The position numbers and the translations under genes are program-made. Below, piece by piece: positions 40,201 to 47,100 of a DNA stretch of 64,000 nucleotides; the stretch's first letter is position 1; each line of letters opens with the position of its first letter. The stretch covers positions 8,698,455-8,762,454 of the forward strand of contig CM055901.1 of NCBI GenBank assembly GCA_029582155.1, read 5' to 3'. Below the pieces are notes generated by a model. That model was not told where the DNA came from, did not search any database, and worked only from the letters and a program-made list of their open reading frames with translations. The stretch comes from Panopea generosa (Eukaryota; Mollusca; Bivalvia; Adapedonta; Hiatellidae).

Positions 40201-40263
40201 AATCAAAAACTTACCTTTTATGAATTCCGACGCACTGCCGATAATATCATGTTCGTCTGCCAT
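6882..40263 (-). CDS. CDC14: CDC14 dual-specificity protein phosphatase, 5' part of a split gene (partial)
   Basis: Eight minus-strand exon positions join in phase: 40215-40263, 37066-37156, 34715-34790, 26741-26833, 18559-18638, 12216-12282, 10994-11056, then either 8697-8784 or 6882-6969. The spliced product is about 203 residues and matches the N-terminal A domain of animal CDC14. Recognisable blocks are [104 protein letters not shown] and [14 protein letters not shown]14 enzymes remove phosphate from Ser-Pro sites made by cyclin-dependent kinases; in animals they are linked to centrosomes, cilia and cytokinesis (family knowledge). The HCxxGxxR active-site exon is not in the window and would lie left of position 1. 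Every intron has GT/AG ends. Introns run from 1.2 to 8.1 kb. Whether the animal has one or two CDC14 paralogues cannot be told from here. Confidence 0.95.
6970..8696 (-). other. Intron between CDC14 exons 8a and 8b
   Basis: 1,727 bp, AT-rich. A 77-codon plus-strand ORF at 7000-7233 looks partly protein-like (acidic start, then [14 protein letters not shown]) but has no splice context or recognised family. I see no long complementary stretches pointing to an obvious RNA docking site, although such sites are hard to see by eye. Confidence 0.5.
8697..8784 (-). CDS. CDC14: CDC14 exon 8a (alternative copy nearer exon 7)
   Basis: 88 nt encoding residues 174-202 ([20 protein letters not shown], then PHPKTKIEN) plus one nucleotide of Gly203. 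The acceptor is gccgttccag| and the donor AATG|GTAATT, a weaker donor than that of copy 8b. The segment covers the end of the interdomain linker and the first strand of catalytic domain B (family knowledge). A near-identical exon, 8b, lies 1,727 bp downstream. Neither copy has a stop or frameshift. Confidence 0.92.
8785..10993 (-). other. CDC14 intron 7
   Basis: 2,209 bp. It contains a family 1 SINE at 10225-10360 and A-rich low-complexity DNA at 8935-8985. No other feature was recognised. Confidence 0.5.
10225..10360 (-). mobile_element. tRNA-derived SINE copy, family 1
   Basis: It shows 'cagacccagtagtgagtgat', 'gagaggtattggagtgagct', the inverted B box 'gggaatcaaacccttaacct' and the head 'ctatccactacactactgcc'. 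Minus orientation, the same as the CDC14 gene. Confidence 0.75.
10994..11056 (-). CDS. CDC14: CDC14 exon 7
   Basis: 63 nt, 21 codons, phase 0 at both ends. It encodes residues 153-173, [20 protein letters not shown] then E. It is followed by donor ACGAG|GTAAGA and preceded by acceptor tatttcag|. It must join one of the two alternative exons 8. Confidence 0.95.
11057..12215 (-). other. CDC14 intron 6
   Basis: 1,159 bp, mostly AT-rich, with one SINE at 11785-11940. The rest shows nothing recognisable. Confidence 0.5.
11785..11940 (-). mobile_element. tRNA-derived SINE copy, family 3
   Basis: The order is 'gacaaattac', 'gtcttcctgagcagaatcag', 'atgctgataaagtgtctaag', inverted B box 'aggatcaaacctgcgattca', head 'gctttaccactggaccacac'. 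It is the key reference for the SINE split by the transposon at 57309-63251, whose two flanks match this copy in the same order. Confidence 0.75.
12216..12282 (-). CDS. CDC14: CDC14 exon 6
   Basis: 67 nt. The first nucleotide completes Arg130, then come 22 codons ([20 protein letters not shown], then NK; residues 131-152). The acceptor is ctattttcag| and the donor ATAAA|GTAAGT. Confidence 0.95.
12785..12850 (-). mobile_element. SINE head fragment
   Basis: Only the tRNA-like part remains: 'gtgattgaacccaaaacctc', then 'ccactatgccactac'. Inverted B box orientation. Confidence 0.55.
14555..14730 (-). mobile_element. tRNA-derived SINE copy, family 1
   Basis: It has 'tttagcttcattgtgaagaa', 'cttcctgggtagaaccagta', 'gataggcatcgggtcaaat', the inverted B box 'ggggattgaaccgcaacttc' and the head 'atccactacactaccgccac'. 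Nearly full length, minus strand. Confidence 0.8.
15444..15795. mobile_element. TTAA MITE, copy 1, with internal 25-bp minisatellite
   Basis: It starts TTAACCCTTTACTTCAT and ends ATGGAGTAAAGGGTTAA, so TTAA flanks both ends and the termini are inverted. The right half contains a near-perfect palindrome, 'cagattgctcgt' / 'acgagcaatctg'. The left half contains about seven copies of a 25-bp unit around 'gacgcatttggacacctcta' (15455-15645) that the other copies carry only once. Related copies lie at 25823, 37443 and 37838. There is no ORF. Confidence 0.75.
15455..15645. repeat. 25-bp minisatellite inside a MITE
   Basis: Successive starts, for example 15464 and 15489, are 25 bp apart. The unit carries 'tttggacacctctaatatag'. 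There are about seven imperfect copies. Confidence 0.8.
16405..16505 (-). mobile_element. Degenerate SINE fragment
   Basis: 'ggatcaaactgggggtcaaa' followed by 'cccacaaacccagcagtgag' gives an inverted B box in the family order. The head is poorly preserved. Confidence 0.45.
16722..17172. repeat. 47-bp minisatellite
   Basis: About nine to ten copies, with starts at 16758, 16805, 16852, 16899, 16946 and 16993 giving a 47-bp period. The unit contains 'gagtaccgagtacaaccaga' and 'gcaagatatctgactgt'; two copies have 'gagaacaagtac' instead. On the minus strand the array is open in several frames for up to 198 codons because the unit lacks stops. That is a repeat artefact, not evidence of a gene. Confidence 0.9.
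17419..17742 (-). pseudogene. Possible transposase N-terminal fragment
   Basis: A 107-codon ORF starting [20 protein letters not shown], with a Ser/Thr-rich acidic middle. Its composition resembles the low-complexity N-terminus that precedes zinc fingers in hAT or ZMYM-like transposase proteins, but no diagnostic domain follows downstream, where the 47-bp minisatellite begins. The identity is a guess. It may also be a chance ORF. Confidence 0.25.
17825..17874. repeat. Hairpin-forming inverted repeat
   Basis: The arms 'ggcgacatttg...tctaaaag' (17825-17846) and 'cttttaga...tgtcgcc' (17852-17874) pair almost fully around the loop 'tttgt'. A second, wider inverted pair, 'gtctagatcattggcgaca' near 17812 and 'gtcgctgacgatctagac' near 18246, encloses this hairpin and the SINE. 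Confidence 0.7.
17914..18215 (-). mobile_element. Complete tRNA-derived SINE with 14-bp target duplication
   Basis: The flanking direct repeats TCGTTATGAGTCGA lie at 17900-17913 and 18216-18229. Read on the minus strand it starts with a tRNA-like head ('gtggtctagtggtagagcat'), a B box in 'gtgggttcaatccccggc', then 'ggtatc' and cysteine-spaced central repeats, and ends with the conserved 'gaaagcgacgctaaacacca' tail. The last resembles a 3' domain shared among mollusc SINEs (recollection, not checked). About 302 bp, minus strand. Confidence 0.9.
18559..18638 (-). CDS. CDC14: CDC14 exon 5
   Basis: 80 nt between atattttcag| and CTTTTAG|GTAATA. It encodes residues 104-129, [20 protein letters not shown] then PPFLPF, plus two nucleotides (AG) of Arg130. 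On the plus strand it contains 'gaggatttgaacc', which mimics a SINE/tRNA B box; the in-frame match to CDC14 shows it is an exon. Confidence 0.95.
19135..19330 (-). mobile_element. tRNA-derived SINE copy, family 2
   Basis: It has 'aggttaaccagtatatgagc', 'gtgactgataactttcccac', 'ttgaatcagcagtgagagac', the inverted B box 'gggattcaaactcataaccc' and the head 'gatagtcagatgagctac'. It matches the plus-strand copy at 36225-36475 in reverse. Confidence 0.8.
19783..20895. mobile_element. Tigger/pogo-like non-autonomous DNA element
   Basis: The left end is TA|CAGTAAAACTCC and the right end, read in reverse complement, is TA|CAGTAAAACCCC. TA is duplicated at 19781-19782 and 20896-20897. Imperfect inverted repeats around 'gaccacc' and 'attaagac' motifs continue about 130 bp inward. 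CAGT ends with TA duplication are typical of pogo/Tigger elements (family knowledge). No transposase is left. A donor at 20181 (AACAA|GTAAGT) and an acceptor at 20437 (tgttttcag|), followed by AATAAA near 20610, look like remnants of a small spliced gene. Confidence 0.7.
20945..21240. repeat. Dispersed repeat, copy 2
   Basis: Related to 2390-2660 through the 'ttgaaaagggat', 'ctatgcacc.tgattgga' and 'cttagaaagagtttgaatga' blocks. Non-coding, type unknown. Confidence 0.5.
22500..22735 (-). mobile_element. tRNA-derived SINE copy, family 2, abutting satellite
   Basis: It has 'tgcaatcaagggcaaacagg', 'gaccctggaaggttaaccag', 'aagtaactgataactttccc', then the tRNA-like end 'ggggattcaaactcacaacc' and 'gatagtcagacttag'. 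The tRNA-like end runs directly into the 68-bp tandem array. Confidence 0.85.
22680..24345. repeat. 68-bp satellite derived from a SINE head
   Basis: About 24 copies with starts 68 bp apart (for example 22755 and 22823). Each unit has 'ggggattcaaactcacaacc', then 'gggttgatagtcagacttag', then 'tccaaaattatattatgagc'. The first two blocks equal the tRNA-like end of the adjoining SINE; the third is the spacer at the junction. Local higher-order copies exist: 22891 and 23163 share a variant unit 272 bp apart, and 23369 and 23587 share a two-unit block 218 bp apart. Confidence 0.93.
25218..25252. repeat. AAT microsatellite
   Basis: About nine AAT/ATA trinucleotides in a row, ending in 'aaaaataa'. 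Confidence 0.9.
25823..26023. mobile_element. TTAA MITE, copy 2
   Basis: It begins TTAACCCTTTACTCCATAGA and ends TATGAAGTAAAGGGTTAA, about 201 bp. It has the internal 'aaaacagtgcaggaagagtt' / 'cagattgcactgttttccac' inverted pair and the single 'attagaggtgtccaaaggcg' unit. There is no ORF. TTAA duplication points to piggyBac- or Kolobok-type mobilisation (inference). Confidence 0.8.
26741..26833 (-). CDS. CDC14: CDC14 exon 4
   Basis: 93 nt, 31 codons, phase 0 at both ends, between acceptor tttttttcag| and donor TGCT|GTAAGT. It encodes residues 73-103: [16 protein letters not shown], then [15 protein letters not shown]. In known CDC14 structures this lies in the inactive A domain, which has a phosphatase fold but no catalytic residues (family knowledge). 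Confidence 0.95.
28221..28351. repeat. 68-bp direct duplication
   Basis: 'ttttattacattggct' to 'gtttgtttgctgcct' occurs at 28221 and again at 28289 with few changes. Confidence 0.8.
28500..29402. repeat. Long dispersed repeat starting acaagaggcccaagag
   Basis: It starts 'aacaagaggcccaagagagc' and ends 'cttctggcctttggccagta' after a run of 'gacgacagacaacagacaac'. Internally it repeats 'gtgaagtttcagtttaattg' with 'gcctagtggtttcag' at about 28650 and 29275. A right-end fragment recurs at 35460-35645. It is non-coding. I recall this type from bivalve genomes; its class is unknown to me. Confidence 0.7.
29415..30010. repeat. Tandem dispersed element with nuclear-receptor-like half-sites
   Basis: Three imperfect copies of a unit: 'ttgtgaccttgacctttga', then 'tcatttgtagc.agtat.', then 'tctatgc.tgacaaa.ttaca'. 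TGACCTTGACCTTTGA lies at 29455, 29614 and 29839. The right end is 'agacggaaggacagacggaa'. An ORF across it (29712-30035) is repeat-driven and not considered a gene. Confidence 0.7.
30340..30470 (-). mobile_element. SINE tail fragment, family 1
   Basis: It has 'ttattttagcttgattgcat', 'cgagtctgcttcctgtgcag' and 'agtactgggtg', then breaks off before the tRNA-like head. Confidence 0.6.
31097..31405. repeat. 154-bp tandem duplication
   Basis: The block from 'taagtttgacattcgtaaat' to 'aactgattgagattttgt' occurs twice (31097-31250 and 31251-31405) with about five differences. It looks recent. Confidence 0.9.
34715..34790 (-). CDS. CDC14: CDC14 exon 3
   Basis: 76 nt between tttttttcag| and TAAAG|GTAAGT. 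It completes Asn47 and continues [18 protein letters not shown], then KLNKKLK, ending on a codon boundary at residue 72. The motif FYADFGPLN is diagnostic of CDC14. Confidence 0.95.
35460..35645. repeat. Right-end copy of the acaagaggcccaagag repeat
   Basis: It matches 29225-29400: 'tcttctgta.agtctcc', 'gtgaagtttcagtttaattg', 'gcgccatc.cataagcactt', 'ctggcctttggcca'. It is 5'-truncated, in the same orientation as the 28.5-kb copy. Confidence 0.8.
36225..36475 (+). mobile_element. Full tRNA-derived SINE, family 2
   Basis: The tRNA-like head is 'gtagtcgattacgcatctga', 'ctatcaatctagaggttgtg', B box 'agtttgaacccc'. The body has 'caagtgggaaagttatcagt' and 'cagtggttaggttaactgat', and the end is 'tagcataaaaataatgctaa'. 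It is the only plus-strand SINE noted. It is the best in-window reference for the parent of the 68-bp satellite. Confidence 0.85.
37066..37156 (-). CDS. CDC14: CDC14 exon 2
   Basis: 91 nt between acceptor ttttacag| and donor GAAAA|GTAAGT. It encodes residues 17-46 ([15 protein letters not shown]... to ...VDEELVYE) plus two nucleotides of Asn47. This is the most conserved opening block of CDC14 domain A. It enters with one nucleotide of a split codon and leaves with two, matching both neighbours. Confidence 0.95.
37443..37658. mobile_element. TTAA MITE, copy 3
   Basis: It starts TTAACCATTTACTCCATAGA and ends TATGAAGTAAAGGGTTAA, about 216 bp. The inner inverted pair 'cagtgcaggaagagttcaga' / 'tctgaacacttcctgcactg' is intact. 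Confidence 0.8.
37838..38056. mobile_element. TTAA MITE, copy 4, opposite orientation
   Basis: The left end is degraded (TTGACCCTTTGCTCC) and the right end is intact (TATGGAGTAAAGGGTTAA). It shares the inverted core around 'cagattgctcgtctgaact'. A 21-bp direct repeat, 'ccatcatatacaggactgtt' plus t, lies immediately outside both ends, longer than a 4-bp duplication would give. Confidence 0.75.
40215..40263 (-). CDS. CDC14: CDC14 exon 1 (start codon exon)
   Basis: The ATG is at 40263-40261. The exon encodes [16 protein letters not shown] plus one nucleotide (G) of the next codon, and ends at a strong donor AAAG|GTAAGT. Family members begin similarly, with a short acidic start before the DRLYFATL block. 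Splicing to exon 2 restores an Asp codon (G|AT). The ORF reading on into the intron is only intronic read-through. Confidence 0.93.
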
Positions 40264-40640
40264 GTTTTGTAGCAGTTGTGAGAATTATTTTCCCTTTTTA
40301 ACGAACACAGTTTGTCAACTATCCTGAGTAAATTTCGGGGTCAAATGTTTACAGCTGTGTATCGGAATGGAAGATCGCTGTCGCGGTTATTTGGGTTTAA
40401 TTGGTATAAAACATTTGCGTACTAACTGATCATTTTCAAACCATTTCTATTTTAATCCAAATGAAACAGGAAATAAAGGAAAACTATGATCTTCCAGGCA
40501 CGTACTTGTCCGTGACGGCCATGTTTGAAATCGAACTATAACAGGAACTGGTCACGTGTTGATCTCTAAGCCAATCGCGTGCGCAGCAACAATTGTCGTC
40601 ATGACAATTCAAATTTTAGCCAATCAAAAGTATGTTTTCA
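40264..40640 (-). promoter_or_regulatory. CDC14 5'UTR and proximal promoter candidate
   Basis: This is the DNA just upstream of the CDC14 ATG. It is less AT-rich than its surroundings, with several CpG dinucleotides between 40350 and 40610. It contains an E-box CACGTG at 40553-40558 and CCAAT boxes, on the plus strand, at 40571-40575 and 40620-40624. There is no obvious TATA box at a fixed distance. The transcription start is not determinable by eye. Confidence 0.45.
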
Positions 40641-40803
40641 CAATCAAGTGAAAACACGCAGATGTGTTTACAAATTATAATTAGCAAAGGGAGCTCATCG
40701 TCTTTTTTTTTTTTTTTAGGGGGACAAGTTATCCTTCTTGTATAATAATTTTAGTATGCTTCAAACGACAAATCTTTAACAATGTGTATCTGCCAATAAA
40801 AAA

Positions 40804-41365
40804 TTAAGAACATATCGTTAATTTGGTCTATCACCCTTATATTTAAGGCTTCACCGAGACAGGGAAAAGTCCCACCGGACTGAAAGAAAGCCAATGTAAC
40901 ACCGCTTTTTCAAAGTTAAGAACATATTGTTAATTTGGTCAATCACTCTTATATTTAAGGCTTCACCGAGACAGGGAAAAGTCTCACCGTACTGAAAGAA
41001 AAGCCAATGTAACACCGCTTTTTCAAAGTTAAGAACATATTGTTAATTTGGTACATCACCTTGATATTTAAGGCTTCACTGAGACAGGGAAAAGTCCCAC
41101 CGGACTGAAAGAAAGCCAATGTAACACCGGTTTTCCAAAGTTAAGAACATATTGTTAATTTGGTCCATCACCCTTATATTTAAGGCTTCACCGAGACAAT
41201 GAAAAGTCCCACCGGACTGAAAGAAAGCCAATGTAACACCGCTTTTCCAAAGTTAAGAACATATTGTTAATTTGGTCAATCACCCTTATATTTAAGGCTC
41301 CAATTAGACAAGAAGGAGACCTAGCGGACTAAAAGAAAGCTAATGCAACGTCACTTTTCTAAAAA
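40804..41365. repeat. 112-bp tandem repeat made from a LINE reverse transcriptase segment
   Basis: Units start at 40804, 40916, 41029, 41141 and 41253. Read on the plus strand each contains a decayed version of the LINE block GKVPPDxKKANVTPLF ('gggaaaagtcccaccggact', then 'aaagccaatgtaacaccgct'). The fifth unit runs on into the rest of the dead LINE. Confidence 0.85.
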
Positions 41366-42365
41366 AAAAACGGAACCTCCATAACAACTACATACACCAT
41401 ATCTCTTACCGCTGTGTGCAATGACATATCTACAGATCTGCGAACTGATGCAGCACATCATACACAGTCAGGTGATGCATCATCTAAAGCACAAGCGTGT
41501 TTACAAAGAGTTAACTCACACTCACCATCCAAGACCTCGCAGCTGGGATTAAGAAGGGAGATTAAATTGACGCAATACTATTGTATTTTAGGAAGGCCTT
41601 CGACAAAATTTCATACCAGCGCTTGAAGTTTCTACAAGCTTTGCCACTATGGGTTTCACGGTAACCTGATCCAATGAATACAACTAGCTTCCCAGCAGAT
41701 ACAAGCCAACAGATACTTTTTGAAGGCCATGTCTCTCCAATCGCACCTGTCATCTCTGGAGTGTCACAAGGCTGTTGTTCCTCCTATATATCAACGACAT
41801 GTCTGGGAGAGTCTCGCCTACTAACAGAGTATTCGCAGATGACAGCCTGCTACACATGATAACCGAACCAGATGCAGTTCAACCATTCCAAATGCGAGGT
41901 CATACAGATAAAACACACGAGGAGGTCCATCACTAAGCAATACATGATACATGACATACCCTCAATCTCTCCTCGAATGGAAGATACCTGGATGTGACCA
42001 TTAATGAATCACTGCTGTGAAACAGTCATGTTGATGCCATCAGAAAGAATGACAACAACAGCCTCGCCTTCTTAAGGAGAAATACAGCCAGCTGTTCCAC
42101 CAAAATGAAGGACCAAACTTACAAGAGAGTGGTTCGCCCTTTCTTGAGTGTGTTCCCGACCTGGGACCCCACACCACAATTAACATAAAGAAACTGGAGT
42201 CAGTCCAAAGAAGGTTGGCGCGATTTACAGGACCACAAGCAGCACCAGCAACATGATTTATAAACTTCAGTGGCCATCTCTGCAACAGAGAAGACAACAC
42301 ACTAAGCTTGTTATGATCTACATCTCACAACTACTTTATATATTTACCAAGTACGTCGATGTCTC
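41290..42365 (+). pseudogene. Dead non-LTR retrotransposon reverse transcriptase, 3' part
   Basis: Fragments in order over three frames: a NYRPISLT-like block near 41385; FRKAFDK at 41585-41605; an LFEGHVSPIAPVISGVSQG block near 41715-41770; the catalytic-type VFADDS at 41829-41846; FLRRNTASCSTK near 42070; ESVQRRLARFTG near 42200; and YKLQWPSLQQRRQHTKLVMI at about 42256. This order is that of Jockey/CR1-group LINE polymerases (family knowledge). Frame changes and stops show it is dead. It ends just before the 62-bp array. Confidence 0.85.
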
Positions 42366-43204
42366 TGAGTTCAAAAAGTGCCAAAATAAAATGTTTGCTT
42401 ACCAAAGAAAGAGAAGTACAGATCTATATGTAATAAAATGTAGGTATCTTAAGTCAAAAGCAACTCGCTCCATGTCCTCAGTAGTGTATGTACACGTGGA
42501 GCTACATAGAACGAGGTACATACTTTACTCGCTCCACGTCCTGAATATTGTATGATACGTGGAGCTACATAGAATGAGGTACATACTTTATTCGCTCCAT
42601 ATCCGCAGTAGTGTATGTACACATAGAACTACATGGACTGGGGTATACTTTACTCGCTCCGTGTCCTGACTATTGTATGTACACATGGTGCTACATTATC
42701 TGAGGTATACTTTACTCGCTCCATGTCATCAGTATTGTATGTACACATGAAGCTACATGGACTGAGGTATACTTTACTCGCTCTATGTCATCAGTATTAT
42801 ATGTATATATGTAGCTACATGAATGGACCGACGTATACTTTATTCGTTCCATGTCATCAGTATTATATGTACACATGAAGCTACATGGACTGAGGTATAC
42901 TTTACTCGCTCCGTGTCCTTAGTATTGTATGTACACATGAAGCTACATGGACTGAGGTATACTTTACTCGCTCCATGTCATCAGTATTGTATGTATACAT
43001 GCAGCTACATGGTCTGAGGTATACTTTATTCGCTCCATGTCATCAGTATTGTATGCATACATGCAGCTACATGGACTGAGGTATACTTTATTCGCTCCAT
43101 GTCATCAGTATTGTATGTATACATGCAGCTACATGGACTGAGGTATACTTTATTCGCTTCATGTCATCAGTATTGTATGTACACATGAAGCTACATGGAC
43201 TGAG

Positions 43205-44134
43205 GTATACTTTACTCGCTCCATGTCATTAGTATTGTATGTATACATGCAGCTACATGGACTGAGGTATACTTTATTCGCTCCATGTCATCAGTATTGT
43301 ATGTATACATGAAGCTACATGGACTGAGGTATACTTTATTCGCTCCATGTCATCAGTATTGTATGTACACATGAAGCTACATGGACTGAGGTATACTTTA
43401 CTCGCTCCATGTCATCAGTATTGTATGTATACATGCAGCTACATGGACTGAGGTATACTTTATTCGTTCCATGTCATCAGTATTGTATGTATACATGCAG
43501 CTACATGGACTGAGGTATACTTTACTCGCTCCATGTCATCAGTATTGTATGTACACATGAAGCTACATGGACTGAGGTATACTTTACTCGCTCCATGTCA
43601 TCAGTATTGTATGTATACATGCAGCTACATGGACTGAGGTATACTTTATTCGCTCCATGTCATCAGTATTGTATGTATACATGAAACTACACGGACTGAG
43701 GTATACTTTATTCGCTCCATGTCATCAGTATTGTATGTACACATGAAGCTACATGGACTGAGGTATACTTTACTTGCTCCATGTCATCAGTATTGTATGT
43801 ATACATGCAGCTACATGGACTGAGGTATACTTTATTCGCTCCATGTCATCAGTATTGTATGTATACATGAAGCTACATGGACTGAGGTATACTTTATTCG
43901 CTCCATGTCATCAGTATTGTATGTACACATGAAGCTACATGGACTGAGGTATACTTTACTCGCTCCATGTCATCAGTATTGTATGTATACATGCAGCTAC
44001 ATGGACTGAGGTATACTTTATTCGCTCCATGTCATCAGTATTGTATGTATACATGAAGCTACATGGACTGAGGTATACTTTATTCGCTCCATGTCATCAG
44101 TATTGTATGTACACATGAAGCTACATGGACTGAG
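43205..44134. repeat. 186-bp trimeric higher-order repeat in the 62-bp array
   Basis: Units follow the order A ('ttactcg', 'tatacatgcag'), B ('ttattcg', 'tatacatgaag'), C ('ttattcg', 'tacacatgaag') five times, starting at 43205, 43391, 43577, 43763 and 43949. The second trimer has small deviations in B and C. Confidence 0.85.
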
Positions 44135-47100
44135 GTATACTTTACTCGCTCCATGTCATCAGTATTGTATGTATACATGCAGCTACATGGACTGAGTATA
44201 CTTTACTCGCTCCATGTCATCAGTATTGTATGTATACATGCAGCTACATGGACTGAGGTATACTTTATTCACTCCATGTCATCAGTATTGTATGTACACA
44301 TGAAGTTACATGGACTGAGGTATACTTAACTCGCTCCATGTCATCAGTATTGTATGTATACATGTAGCTACATGGACTGAAGTATACTTTATTCGCTCCA
44401 TGTCATCAGTATTATATGTATAGATGTAGCTACATGAATGGACCGACGTATACTTTATTCGTTCCATGTCATCAGTATTATATGTGCACATGGAACTACA
44501 TGGACTGAGGTATACTTTACTCGCTCCATGTCCTGAGTATTTTATGTACACGTGAAGTTACATGGACTGAGGTATACTTTACTCGCTCCGTGTCCTCTGT
44601 GTTGTAAGTACAAGTCGAGCTACATGGACTGAGGAATATTTTACTCACTCCATGTTCTCAGTATTATATGTACACTTGAAACTACATGGACTGAGGTATA
44701 CTTTACTCGCTCCGTGCCCTCAGTATTGGATGTACACATAGAGCTACATGGACTGAGGTATACTTTACTCGCTCAATGTCATCAGTATTGTATGTACACA
44801 TGAAGTTACATGGACTGATGTATACCATACTCGCTCAGTGTCCTTAGTATTGTATGTACACGTGGAACTACCGGGACTGATGTATACTTTACTCGCTCCA
44901 TGTCATCAGTATTGTATGTACACATGAAGCTACAGGGACTGAGCTATACTTTACACGCTCCCTGTCCTCAGTATTATGTGTACACATGGAATTACATGGA
45001 CTGAAGAATAGTTCATTCGCTTCATGTCATTAGTATTATATGTACACATGGGACTACATGGACTGAGGTATACTTAACTTGCTCTATGCCTTAAATATTG
45101 TATGTACACATGAAGCTACATGGTCTGAGGTATACTTTACTTGCTCCTTGTCCTCAGTATTGTTTCTACACACGAAGCTACATGGGCTGAGGTATACGTA
45201 ACTCACTCCATGTCTTCAGTATTGTATGTACACGTGGAGCTTCATGGGCTGAGGTATACTCTACTCGCTCCATGTCATAAGTATTGTATGTACACATGAA
45301 GCTACATGAGCTGAGGTATACTTTACTCGCTCCATGTCCTGAGTATTGTATGTACACATGGAGCTACATGGGCTGAGGTATACTTTACTCACTCCATGCC
45401 CTCAGTGGCCTATGTACAGATAGGGCTACATGGACTGAGATGTACTTTACTTGCTCCATGTCTTCAGTGTTGTATGTACACATGAAGCTACATGGACTGA
45501 GGTATATTTTACTCTCACTTTGTCATCAGTGTTGCATGTGCACATGGAGCTACATTGACTGAGGTATACTTTATTCGCTCCATGTCCTCAGTGTTTTATG
45601 TACACATGAAGCTACATAGACTGAGGTATACCATACTCACTCCATATCCCCAGTGTTGTATGTACACACTGAGATAAATAGACTAAGGTAAACTTTACTC
45701 GCTCCATCTCATCACCATTGTATGTACACATGAAGCTACATGGACTGAGGAATACTTTACTTGCTCCATGTCATCAGTATTGTATGTATGGACTGAGGTA
45801 TACTTTACATGCTCTGTGTCCTTAGTATTCTATGTACACGTGGAGCTACATGGGCTGAGGTATACTTTAATTGCTCCATGACATCACTATTGTATGTACA
45901 CATGAAGTTACATGGACTGAGGAATACTTTACCTGCTCCATGTCATCAGTATTGTATGTATGGACTGAGGTATACTTTACATGCTCTGTGTCCGTAGCAT
46001 TCTATGCACACGTGGAGCTACATGGGCTGAGGTATACTTTACTCACTCCATGTCCTCAGCATTGGATGTACACATGGAGCTACATGGACTGAGGTTTACC
46101 TTACTCACTCCATGTCATTAGTATTATATGTACACATGGAACTACATGGACTTGGGTATACTTAACTCGCTCCATGTCATCAGTATTGTATGTACTGATG
46201 AAGCTACATGGACTGAGGTTTACTTTACTCGCTCCGTGTCCTCAGTATTATATGTACACATGGAACTATATGGACTGAGGTATTCTTTACTCGCTTTGTG
46301 TCCTCAGTATTATTTGTATTCGTGGAGCTACATGGACTGAGGTGTACTGCATCGCTCAATGTCGTTAGTATTGTATGTACACATGAAGCTACATGGACTG
46401 AGGTATATTTTACTCGCTCCGTGTCCTCAGTATTGTATGTACACGTAGAGCTACATAGGCGGAGGTATACTTTACTCACTCCATGTCCTTAGTATTGTAT
46501 GTACACGTGGAGCTACATAGGCGGAGGTATACTTTACTCACTCCATGTCCTTAGTATTGAATGTACACGTGGGGATACATGGGTTGAGCTATACTTTACT
46601 CGCTCCATGTCATCAGTATTGTATTTACACATGAAGCTACATGGACTGAGGTATACTTTACTCGCTCCGTGTCCTCAGTATTGTATGTACGCATGAAACT
46701 ACATGGACTGAGCTATACTTTACTCACTCCATGTCATCAGTATTGTATGTACGCATGAAACTACATGGACTGAGCTATACTTTACTCGCTCCATGTCATC
46801 AGTATTGTATGTACGCATGAAACTACATGGACTGAGGTATACTTTACTCACTCCATGTCCTCAGTATTGTATGTACACGTGGAGATACATGGGCTGAGGT
46901 ATACTTTACTCGTTCTATGTCATCAGTATTGTATGTACACATGAAGTTACATGGAATGAGGTATACTTTAGTCACTCCATGTCCTCAGTGTTGTATGTAT
47001 ACATGGATCTACATGGACAGAGGTATACTTTACTCACTCCATGTCCTGAGTATTGTATGTATTCGTGGAGTTACATGAGCTGAGGTATACTTTACTCACT

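Larger units (their letters stand above)
37157..40214 (-). other. CDC14 intron 1
   Basis: 3,058 bp. It contains two TTAA MITE copies (37443-37658 and about 37838-38056) and a short repeat fragment near 39000-39066 ('ggtgttttacggcacgtcga'). The rest is AT-rich with nothing recognised. Confidence 0.55.
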
